Below, piece after piece: positions 44,791 through 54,000 of a stretch of 64,000 bases of DNA. Below the pieces are notes generated by a model that did no database searches, had not been told where the DNA came from, and saw only the letters and a program-made list of their open reading frames with translations. Positions within the stretch are counted from its first letter, which is position 1; each line of letters opens with the position of its first letter. The stretch covers positions 227,460 to 291,459 of the forward strand of contig NZ_FKBS01000012.1 in NCBI RefSeq assembly GCF_900078315.1. Reading direction: 5' to 3'. Both the position numbers and the translations under genes were made by a program. The DNA is from Bordetella ansorpii. GTDB taxonomy: Bacteria; Pseudomonadota; Gammaproteobacteria; Burkholderiales; Burkholderiaceae_B.

Positions 44791-47700
44791 CGGAGCATCT
44801 CGATACCGCCCAGGCCTATGGACTGAGTCCCGAGCAACAGGCCTTGGCGGCCGCCGCGTGGACACCGCTCACCTATGTATGCCCGGCCGTGCTGGACGCC
44901 GCGACGTTGCGCGCCCGGCTGGCACAGCTGCTGGCCCGCCACGAGGCGCTGCGCGTGGCCATCCGGCTGGCGGAGCCCGACGCATCGGAGCCGGGCCTGC
45001 AGGGGCCGTTGGCGCAGGCGCGCGGCATGGCCTGCGATGACATCGTGCTGGAGGCCGGCGACGACGCGGCGCTGGAAGCGGCCGTCGCGGCATGGGCGCA
45101 ACCGCCCATGGACGCCGCTTGCGGCGAGATCCTGCGCGTGGCGCTGCTGCAAGGCGCCGGCCGGGTCGCGTTGGCCGTGGCGGCCCATCCCTCGGCGCTG
45201 GACCACGGCAGTCTGCGCCGCCTGGCGCGGGCACTGGCTGGCCAAGCCTCGGCGGACGCGGATTTCGCCTATCGCGACTATGTGTCTTGGCGCCAGGACA
45301 TGGCCGCCGATCCGGCGGATGTCGCCGCCGGCCTGGATTACTGGCAGGCCGCCTTGCCCGAAGGCGCGGCGCTGGCCGGCCCCGTGTCGGGCTATCAGAT
45401 CGATTGCCCGGCGCATTCCGGCCGCGTGCGCGCCCGCCTGCAGGCCGATCCGGCGCTGGTTCAGGCGGTACGGCGCCACGCCCAGCAAGCCGCTTGCGCG
45501 CCCTCGACCGTCTGGATGGCGGCCTGGTGGCTGCTGCTGGCGCGCTTGAACGGGCCGTCCGCGTTCGCCGCGGGCGTGCTGCGCGATTGCCGCGACGATT
45601 ACGACGTGATGCGCGGCGGCCTGGGCGTGTACGAGAAACTGCTGCCGCTGCGCGTCGAGATCGGCGCCGGCCTGTCGTACGCCGACTGGGTGGCGCGGCT
45701 GGACGCCGAGCTGGCGGGGCAGGGCGAGGCGCAGGAATACTGGCCATTGCAAGGCGACGCCCGGCAGGGCCACTGGTCGGTGGGCTTCGCGCACGACGCC
45801 CAGGGCGACCCCGCGGCGTGGCGCCGCGGCGGCACCTTGTCGGGCTGCGCGCTGGCCCTGCGGATCGACGAGGATGCGGCCTCTGCCTGCCTGACGCTGG
45901 AGGCGGATGCCCGTCACTATCACCCCGACACGGGACAGATGCTGGCGCAGTACGAAGCCCTGTTGCGCGCCGCCCTGGCGCAGCCGGGCGCATCGGCCTG
46001 GCGTCTGCCCGTGGCGGTCGACCCGTCGCGTATCGCGCTGGCGTGGCAAGGCGCGGCCCTGCCGGGCGACGCCGTGCCGCTGGCCGAACGTTTCCGTTTC
46101 TGGGCCCGGCAGACGCCGGATGCGCTGGCCGTGGCCGAAGGCTCGGACGGTCTGAGCTATCGCGACATGGATGCGCGGGCAACGGCCCTGGCGGGTGCGC
46201 TGCGCGCCCAGGGCGTGGCGCCGGGCCAGATCGTCGCGCTGGAACTGCCGCGCGGTGCGGCGCTGCTGACGGCCATTCTGGCGGTCTGGCGCGCCGGCGC
46301 GGCCTATCTGCCGCTGGAGCCGAACTGGCCGCAGGCCCGCCGCGCGGCCATCCTGGAAGATGCCCGGCCGGCGCTGTGCGTCCATGCGCGCGGGGACGAG
46401 ACGGCGCTGGCCCACGTTCCGCGCATGGCGTACGACGCGCTGGCGGCGGCCGCCGCGCAAGACGGCACGGAGGCCGCCGGGCACGGCCTGGCCTACGTGC
46501 TGTACACCTCCGGATCGACCGGCGTGCCCAAGGGGGTGATGGTCGGGCATGCGGCGCTGGCGAACTACGCCGCGGCGATCGGCACGGCCTTGTCGCTGTC
46601 TTCCGGTCAACGCTGGGCGCTGACCAGCTCGGTCGCCGCCGACCTGGGCAACACCGCGCTGTACGGCGCCTGGTACAGCGGTGGCTGCGTGGTGATCGCC
46701 AGCGACGCGGATGTGCGGGATGCGCGCGCGTTCTCTTCCTTCGTCAGCCAGCACCGGATCGACGCGATCAAGATCACGCCCACGCATCTGGAAGCGTTGA
46801 TCGAGGACGCCGCGCCGCGCCTGCCTTCGCTGATCGTGCTGGGCGGCGAACCCACGCCGCGCGCCTTCGCGCAGCGCCTGCTGGGCATGGCGCCGGGTGT
46901 CCGGCTGTACAACCATTACGGCCCCACCGAGACCACGGTAGGGGTGATGGTGCACGCGGCGCGCCCGGACGAAGCCCTGTCGTCGCTGCCCTTGACGCAA
47001 CTGCTGGCCAACAACCGCGTCCAGGTGCTGGACGCGCAGGGGCAGCCCGCGCCCGTCGGTGGCCGGGGCGAAGTGTGCATCGGCGGCGCGCAACTGTGCC
47101 AAGGCTACCTGAACCGGGACGACGGCGAGGCTTTCACGGGCGACGCCGCCGGCCGCCTGTATCGCAGCGGCGACGTGGCGTGGGTGCTGCCCGGCGGCGG
47201 CCTGCGGCTGGCCGGACGGGCCGACCATCAGGTGAAGATCCGCGGTTTCCGGGTCGATCTGGCCGAAGTGGAAGCGCAGTTGCTGGCGCTGCCTGGCGTG
47301 CGTCTGGCGGCGGTCGTGGCCGACCGTGGCGCGGGTGGCGAAACCGTACTGGCGGCCTTCGTGCAAGCCGACGGTACGCTGGCCGATCCGCGCCGGGCCC
47401 TGGCCGAACGCGTGCCGTCGCACCTGGTGCCGGCCCGCGTGACGCAGCTGCAGGCGTTTCCGCGCCTGGCCAACGGCAAGATAGACCGTCAGGCTCTGGC
47501 GGCATTGGACGCGCCGCCGGCGCAGACGGGCCAGGAACAGGGCGATGCCGCACCGCCGCGCGATGCGCTGGAGACAGTGCTCGTCGAGCTGGCCAGCGGC
47601 CTGCTGGAGGTGCCCGGGCTGGGCATCCATGACGACTTCTTCGAACTGGGCGCGCATTCGCTGCTGGTCATCAAGCTGGCCGCGCGCCTGCGCAAGCGGC

Positions 47701-47837
47701 TGGCCGTGGACATCGCGCCGGGCACGGTCTTCGATCATCCCAACGTCGCGGCGCTGGCGCAGTATCTGCGCGGGCTGGGCGCCACTGTGCCGCAGCATGC
47801 GCCCTCGGGCGGCGCCGGCGTGCTGGAGCCGACATGA
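44787..47837 (+). CDS. NRPS module: degenerate C (interface) domain-A(Asp)-PCP
   Basis: A 1016-residue protein overlapping its neighbours by 4 bases on both sides. Residues about 1-400 resemble a condensation domain, but the catalytic HHxxxDG is replaced by His134-Pro135-S-A-L-Asp139-His140, so peptide-bond formation is unlikely. Such catalytically dead C-like 'interface' domains are known beside aspartyl beta-hydroxylases in siderophore synthetases. The A domain (YVLYTSGSTGVPKG near 567, NHYGPTE) has the pocket D-L-T-K-V-G-H-V-G, matching the aspartate code. The PCP is LGAHSL (Ser958). It should load Asp, which is then hydroxylated by the domain fused to the preceding protein and condensed by that protein's C domain. 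Confidence 0.9.
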   Translation: MTEHLDTAQAYGLSPEQQALAAAAWTPLTYVCPAVLDAATLRARLAQLLARHEALRVAIRLAEPDASEPGLQGPLAQARGMACDDIVLEAGDDAALEAAVAAWAQPPMDAACGEILRVALLQGAGRVALAVAAHPSALDHGSLRRLARALAGQASADADFAYRDYVSWRQDMAADPADVAAGLDYWQAALPEGAALAGPVSGYQIDCPAHSGRVRARLQADPALVQAVRRHAQQAACAPSTVWMAAWWLLLARLNGPSAFAAGVLRDCRDDYDVMRGGLGVYEKLLPLRVEIGAGLSYADWVARLDAELAGQGEAQEYWPLQGDARQGHWSVGFAHDAQGDPAAWRRGGTLSGCALALRIDEDAASACLTLEADARHYHPDTGQMLAQYEALLRAALAQPGASAWRLPVAVDPSRIALAWQGAALPGDAVPLAERFRFWARQTPDALAVAEGSDGLSYRDMDARATALAGALRAQGVAPGQIVALELPRGAALLTAILAVWRAGAAYLPLEPNWPQARRAAILEDARPALCVHARGDETALAHVPRMAYDALAAAAAQDGTEAAGHGLAYVLYTSGSTGVPKGVMVGHAALANYAAAIGTALSLSSGQRWALTSSVAADLGNTALYGAWYSGGCVVIASDADVRDARAFSSFVSQHRIDAIKITPTHLEALIEDAAPRLPSLIVLGGEPTPRAFAQRLLGMAPGVRLYNHYGPTETTVGVMVHAARPDEALSSLPLTQLLANNRVQVLDAQGQPAPVGGRGEVCIGGAQLCQGYLNRDDGEAFTGDAAGRLYRSGDVAWVLPGGGLRLAGRADHQVKIRGFRVDLAEVEAQLLALPGVRLAAVVADRGAGGETVLAAFVQADGTLADPRRALAERVPSHLVPARVTQLQAFPRLANGKIDRQALAALDAPPAQTGQEQGDAAPPRDALETVLVELASGLLEVPGLGIHDDFFELGAHSLLVIKLAARLRKRLAVDIAPGTVFDHPNVAALAQYLRGLGATVPQHAPSGGAGVLEPT

Positions 47838-50800
47838 TGGCCGCGGTTCCGCCCGTCCTGGCGTCGGCGCCGCTGTCGTTCGCGCAAGAGCCCTTGTGGC
47901 TGTTGCAGTCGCTGGATCCGGCGTTGACGGCCTACAACCTGCCGCGTGCGTTGCGCATCCGGGGCGAGCTCGATGCCGATGCGCTGGAACGTGCCTTGCA
48001 GGGCGTGATCGCGCGCCATGACACCTTGCGCACCCGCTTCGCGATGGTGGACGGCGAACCGCGCCAGGAAGTGCTGGCGCACGCCGCCTTCGCGCTGTCG
48101 CGCGAAGACCTGTCGGCGCTGGCGTCGGCCGAGCGCGAGGCCGGCCTGGCGCGCACGCTGCGCGCCGTGGCGGGCCATGTGTTCGATCTGGCGCGGCCGC
48201 CGGCCATCGTCGCCACCCTGGTACGGCTGGCGCCGGATGAATCCGTGCTGGCCTTGTGCCTGCATCACATCGCATCGGATGGCGCCTCCAATCCGCTGCT
48301 GGCCGCCGATCTGCAGGCCGCGTATGCGCAGGCCCTGGCGGGGCCCGTGCAACTGGCGCCGCTGGCGGCACGTTATGCCGAGCTGGCGGACGACCAGCGG
48401 CTGGCGGTGCACAGTGGGCGGCTGTCGGCGCAGATGGCCTACTGGGAAGCCTATCTGGGCGCGCCCATCGCGCCGCTGGCGCTGCCCAACGACCGTCCGC
48501 GTCCACCGCGCCAGACCCATGCCGGTGCGCTGCTGCCGTTGCGCCTGCCCACGGCGCTGTCCGAAAAACTGCGCGAGCGCTGCCGTGAAATGGCCGCCAC
48601 CCCGTTCGTGCTGCTGCTGGCGGCCTGGCAGGTGACGCTGGCGCGCCTGTGCGAACAGGGACGCTATGCCATCGGCGTGCCGCAGGCCGGCCGGCATGAC
48701 GAGCGGGCCGAGGCGCTGATCGGCTGCTTCGCCACCACCCAGGTCTATGTGGCCGACATCGCCTCGCATCACACCCTGCGTGACGTGGTGGCGGCCGTGC
48801 GGCGCGATGCGCTGATGGCCATGAATCACGCCGAGGCGCCGCTGGAATGGCTGCTGTCGCAGCGCCGCGACCCGCGCGATCCGGCCCGCAATCCCTTGTT
48901 CCAGGTGCTGTTCGGCGTGCAGATGGGCGCCGCCGCGCCGCGCTGCGCCTTCGGGCAGGCGCAGGCCGAGTTCATGGAGCTGGATCCGGGCACGGCGAAA
49001 TTCGAACTGTCGCTGGACCTGCGCATCGATGCCGATGGCGTGAGCGGCTACCTGGAATACAACACCGATCTCTTTTCCCCCGACGCCGCCGGGCGGGTGC
49101 TGCAAGCCTGCGAGCGCGTGTTGCGCCAGCTCGCGCAGGATCCCGACGTGCGTTGCGGCGCCTTCGATCTGGTGCCGTCGGCCCACCGCCTGCAACTGCG
49201 CCGCTGGGCGGTGCCGGCATCCGCGCCGATCCCCTTCGTGGCGGTGCATGAGCGCATCGCGCGGCAGGCGCGCGGCACGCCGGATGCCGTGGCCCTGGTG
49301 CACGGCTCCGAAACGCTGCGCTACGCCGAGCTGGAGGCGCGCGCCAACCGCCTGGCGCACCGGCTGGCGCAGGCGGGCGCGGGCGCCGATACCCGTGTGG
49401 CCGTGCTGGCCAGCCGCAGCGTGGCCATGGTGGTGGGGCTGCTGGCGGTGCTGAAGGCCGGCGCCGCCTACGTGCCGTTCGATCCCGAACTGCCGGCCGC
49501 GCGGCTGGACTACATGCTGGCCGACAGCGGGCCCCGGGTGCTGCTGTCGCAGGGGGGCCATCACCAGACCCTGTCGCTGCCGCCGGGCTTGACGACGCTG
49601 GACCTGGATGCCCCCGAATCGCCCGGCATGGCCGATCCCGGTCCGCCGGCCGTGCCCCTGCATCCCGAGATGCTGGCCTACGTGATCTACACCTCGGGCT
49701 CCACCGGCATGCCCAAGGGCGCGGCCAACCGGCATGGATCGCTGGACAACCGGCTGATGTGGATGCAGGACATGTGCCGCCTGCAGGCGGGCGACGTGGT
49801 GCTGCAGAAGACGCCGTTCGGGTTCGATGTCTCGGTCTGGGAGTTCTTCCTGCCCCTGATGACGGGCGCCACGCTGGCCGTGGCCGATCCTGGCGCGCAC
49901 CGCGATCCGCAGGCGCTGGCCGCCGTCATCGAACGCGATGGCGTCACCACGGCGCATTTCGTGCCGTCGATGCTGCAGGCCTTCCTGGACGGCGGCGTGG
50001 CCAGCCAGTGCCGCAGCCTGCGCCGGGTGATCTGCAGCGGCGAGGCCTTGCCCGCCGCCCTGCAGGCGCAGACCTGGCAGCAACTGCCCTGGGCCGAGCT
50101 GCACAATCTGTACGGCCCGACGGAGGCCGCCATCGACGTTACCCATTGGCCCTGCCTGCCGCCCGGTGGCGCGGACGTGCCCATCGGCCGGCCCATCGCC
50201 AATACGGGCACGCATGTGCTGGACGCGGATCTGAACCCGGTGCCCGCCGGCCAGCCCGGCGAGCTGTATCTGGACGGGATCGCGCTGGCGCGCGGCTACC
50301 TGGGACGCGCGGGCATGACTGCGCAGCGCTTCGTGGCAAGTCCGCTGGGCACGGCGGGCGGACGCTTGTACCGCACCGGTGACCGGGTGCGCTGGTCCGC
50401 CGACGGCGTGCTGCACTATCTGGGCCGGGCGGATGACCAGGTCAAGATCCGTGGCAATCGCATCGAACTGGGCGAAATCGAAACCGTGCTGGCCGGGATG
50501 GCCGGCGTGGCGCAGGCGGCGGCCCTGGTGCGCGATGGCGCGGGCGGCCCCGAACTGGCGGCCTACGTCGTGCTGGCGGCGGGTGACGCGGCCGCCGCGC
50601 CGCAAGCCTTGCGGGCCGGACTGGCCCAACGCCTGCCGGCCTATATGGTGCCGTCCAGCATCACCGTGCTGCAGCGGCTGCCGCTGAACGCCAGCGGCAA
50701 GCTCGACCGCAAGGCCTTGCCCGCGCCCACGCAGGCCGCGCCGGCCGCGATGCAGGCGCCCACGCGCGACATCGAGAAGACCATCGCGCGGGCCTGGTGC

Positions 50801-51094
50801 CTGGTGCTGGGACGCGAGCGCGTGGGTCTGCATGACAACTTCTTCGACAGCGGCGGTCATTCATTGCTGGTGCTGCGCCTTCAGGCCGAGCTGCAGTCGG
50901 CGCTGGGCCAGCGCATTCCCGCCGTCGATCTGTTCACCTATCCGACCGTTGCCGCGCTGGCCGCGCACCTGAGTCCGGCGCCACCCGACCCGGACCAGGA
51001 CGCTGCCCAGGCGCAGGCACACGCCGACGACGCGCGTCAGCGCCGCGAACATCTGCGTCGCCGCAAGCGCGCCGCGCAAGGAGCGTTGCCATGA
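47834..51094 (+). CDS. NRPS module: C-A(Ser)-PCP
   Basis: A 1086-residue protein. The condensation domain has intact HHIASDG (His144-145, Asp149-Gly150). The A domain has [23 protein letters not shown] and NLYGPTE. The pocket residues D-V-W-H-I-S-L-I-D match the serine code with one conservative change. The PCP is FFDSGGHSLL (Ser1010), followed by a charged tail (DDARQRREHLRRRKRAAQ) that may be a docking region for the next protein. It overlaps both flanking genes by 4 bases. It should add serine to the chain carrying beta-hydroxyaspartate. Confidence 0.93.
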   Translation: MMAAVPPVLASAPLSFAQEPLWLLQSLDPALTAYNLPRALRIRGELDADALERALQGVIARHDTLRTRFAMVDGEPRQEVLAHAAFALSREDLSALASAEREAGLARTLRAVAGHVFDLARPPAIVATLVRLAPDESVLALCLHHIASDGASNPLLAADLQAAYAQALAGPVQLAPLAARYAELADDQRLAVHSGRLSAQMAYWEAYLGAPIAPLALPNDRPRPPRQTHAGALLPLRLPTALSEKLRERCREMAATPFVLLLAAWQVTLARLCEQGRYAIGVPQAGRHDERAEALIGCFATTQVYVADIASHHTLRDVVAAVRRDALMAMNHAEAPLEWLLSQRRDPRDPARNPLFQVLFGVQMGAAAPRCAFGQAQAEFMELDPGTAKFELSLDLRIDADGVSGYLEYNTDLFSPDAAGRVLQACERVLRQLAQDPDVRCGAFDLVPSAHRLQLRRWAVPASAPIPFVAVHERIARQARGTPDAVALVHGSETLRYAELEARANRLAHRLAQAGAGADTRVAVLASRSVAMVVGLLAVLKAGAAYVPFDPELPAARLDYMLADSGPRVLLSQGGHHQTLSLPPGLTTLDLDAPESPGMADPGPPAVPLHPEMLAYVIYTSGSTGMPKGAANRHGSLDNRLMWMQDMCRLQAGDVVLQKTPFGFDVSVWEFFLPLMTGATLAVADPGAHRDPQALAAVIERDGVTTAHFVPSMLQAFLDGGVASQCRSLRRVICSGEALPAALQAQTWQQLPWAELHNLYGPTEAAIDVTHWPCLPPGGADVPIGRPIANTGTHVLDADLNPVPAGQPGELYLDGIALARGYLGRAGMTAQRFVASPLGTAGGRLYRTGDRVRWSADGVLHYLGRADDQVKIRGNRIELGEIETVLAGMAGVAQAAALVRDGAGGPELAAYVVLAAGDAAAAPQALRAGLAQRLPAYMVPSSITVLQRLPLNASGKLDRKALPAPTQAAPAAMQAPTRDIEKTIARAWCLVLGRERVGLHDNFFDSGGHSLLVLRLQAELQSALGQRIPAVDLFTYPTVAALAAHLSPAPPDPDQDAAQAQAHADDARQRREHLRRRKRAAQGALP

Positions 51095-54000
51095 ATGACC
51101 GGGATCCCGCTTTCGAGGACGACGACGATGGCCTGGCGATCGCCATCGTGGGCATGGCGGGACGCTTTCCCGGCGCGGCGGACGTGGACGCGCTGTGGCG
51201 CAACGTGGCCGCGGGCGTCGAGGCGATCCAACGCTATACCGACGCGCAATTGACCGAACACGGCGTGCCGCTGGCGCGGCGCGACGACCCGGCCTTCGTG
51301 GCGGCCGGCGCCGTGCTGCCCGATCTGGATGGATTCGACGCCGCCTTCTTCGGCTATTCGGCGCGCCAGGCGCAGCTTCTGGATCCGCAGCAGCGATTCT
51401 TCCTGGAAACCGCGGTGCACGCGCTGGAGGACGCCGGTTATTACGGACGCAGCCAGCCCGCCCGCGTGGGCGTCTACGCGGGCAGCGGCGTCAACCAGTA
51501 CGCCTGGCGCAACCTGCTGCCAGCCGGCATGACGCAAGGCGACGACGCCACCCTGGCCGCCATCCTGAACGGCAACGACAAGGATGCGCTGTGCACGCGC
51601 GTGGCCTACGAGCTGGATCTGCGCGGACCGGCGGTGAGCGTGCAGACGGCGTGCTCGACCTCGCTGGTGGCGGTGCATCTGGCGTGCCAGTCCCTGTTGA
51701 ACTACGAGGCCGACCTGGCGCTGGCCGGTGGCGTGTCGCTCAATCTGGGGCAGTGGGAGGGCTATTACCACCAGGTCGGATCGATCCGTTCGCCCGACGG
51801 CTATTGCCGCGCCTTCGATGCGCGGGCGGCGGGCACGGTCAGCGGCAGCGGCGCGGCGGCGGTGGTGCTCAAGCGCCTGTCCGATGCGCGGGACGATGGC
51901 GACAACGTGCTGGCCGTCATCAAGGGCTCGGCCATCAACAACGATGGCTCGGGCAAGGCCGGCTACACCGCGCCCAGCACCGAGGGGCAGGCGCGGGTCA
52001 TCCTGGCCGCGCAGGCGGCCGCGGGCGTGGCGGCCGACAGCATCGGCTACGTCGAGGCGCACGGCACGGGCACCGCGCTGGGCGACCCGATCGAGATCGC
52101 CGCGCTGACGCGCGCCTTCGGCCAATCGCCCGGGCGTGCCGGCCAGTGCGGCATCGGATCGATCAAGACCCAGATCGGCCATCTGGACGCGGCGGCCGGC
52201 GTGACCGGCCTGATCAAGGCCGTGCAGGCGTTGCGCCACGCCACCTTGCCGCCGACGCTGAATTTCCAGACGCCCAATCCGGAAATCGATTTTGCCGCGG
52301 GGCCGTTCCGTGTCCTGACGCAAGCCGAGACCTGGCCGGTGGGCCCGTTGCCGCGCCGCGCCGGGGTCAGTTCCTTCGGCATCGGCGGCACCAATGCGCA
52401 CGTGGTGCTGGAAGAGGCGCCCGCGCGCCCGGCGGCCCGCGCGCCGCGGCGGCGCTGGCAGGTGCTGCCGGTATCGGCCCGCAGCGCGGCGGCGCTCGAC
52501 GGCGCCCAGGCCCGCCTGGGCGACCGGCTGGCGCAAGGCGACGTCGCCGCGGCCGACGCGGCCTGGACCCTCCAGCAAGGGCGGCGCGAATTCGACTGGC
52601 GGGGCTACACCCTGATGGCCACGGACGGCCAGACGCTGGCGCCGTACCGGCCGGCAGCCGCGCGGCACGAGGCGCCGCAGGTCGCCATGCTGTTTCCGGG
52701 ACAGGGCTCGCAGCATGCCGGCATGGCGGTGGCGCTGTACCAAGAGGAACCCGCGTTTCGCGCCACCGTGGACGAATGCTGCGCCATCCTGCAGCCCTTG
52801 CTGGGCCTGGACCTGCGCCGCCCGATGTTCGCCACGGGCCCCGCCGCGCGAGAGGCCGCCGCCGAACTGGCGCGCACGGCGCTCACGCAGCCGGCGCTGT
52901 TCGTCATCGAGTATGCCTTGGCGCGGCTGTGGATGTCCTGGGGCGTGCAGCCGACGCTGATGCTGGGGCATAGCGTCGGCGAGTATGTCGCGGCCTGCCT
53001 GTCGGGCGTGTTCCCGTTGCCGGACGCCTTGTCGCTGATCGCCGCGCGCGGCCGCCTGATGCAGCAGTTGCCTGCCGGCGCGATGCTGGCCGTGCCGCTG
53101 AGCCCGGATCAGGCCGCGCGCTGGACAGGCGCCGACTGCGGCATCGCGGCGGTCAACGCCGGGAATCTGTGCGTGCTGTCGGGTACCCCGCAGGCCATCG
53201 AGACGGCCGAGCAGGGGCTGGCGGCGCAGGGCATCGAGGCGCGCCGCCTGACGGTGTCGCATGCGTTTCACAGCCCGATGGTCGAGCCGGTGCTCGATAC
53301 CTTCGCCGCCCTGGTCGAAGGCGTTCCCCGCCAACCGCCGTCGATTCCGTGGATTTCCAACCTGAGCGGCCAGCCCATCACGACGCAGGACGCCGTGGAC
53401 CCGCGTTATTGGGCGCGCCATCTGCGCGGCACGGTGCAGTTCGCCCTTGGCCTGGACACCTTGTTGGCCGAGCCGGGCAGGGTGCTGCTGGAAACCGGGC
53501 CGGGCGCGGTGCTGACCGCGCTGGCGCGCCGGCATCCGCGCGCCGCGGACGCCGCGGCCGTGCTGGCCTCGCTGCCCACGCCGCGCGATGCCGCCGACGC
53601 CGCGCAATGCTGCGCCCAGACCGTGGGCAGGCTCTGGTGCGCCGGGGTGCCGCTGGACTGGTCTGCCTATCAGGGCACGGACGGCCGCCGCGTATCGCTG
53701 CCGGGCTATCCCTTCGAGCGCCGCTCGTACTGGATCGAGGGCGCCGAGACCGGCACGCAAGCGCCGCGGGCGAACGATACGCCGGGCGACAGCCGCCCGG
53801 TCGAGGCCTGGTTCGAGCAGCCGTGCTGGACCCAGGCCGCGCCCCTGGCCGACGGCGCCGCGCCGGCCCCGGGCCACTGGCTGCTGTTCGGCCAGCACGA
53901 CGCGCTGACTGCCGCCTTGCGCGCGCGCCTGGAACGCCTGGGCGCGGACATCGTGTTCATCGAGCGCGCGGCCCGCTACGAGGTGCAGTCCGCCAGCCAC

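Noticed and set aside
44787-46000. The N-terminal part of the Asp module as a normal condensation or epimerisation domain.
   Set aside because: The catalytic His is Pro (HPSALDH), and an active C domain for this step is already present at the end of the preceding protein.
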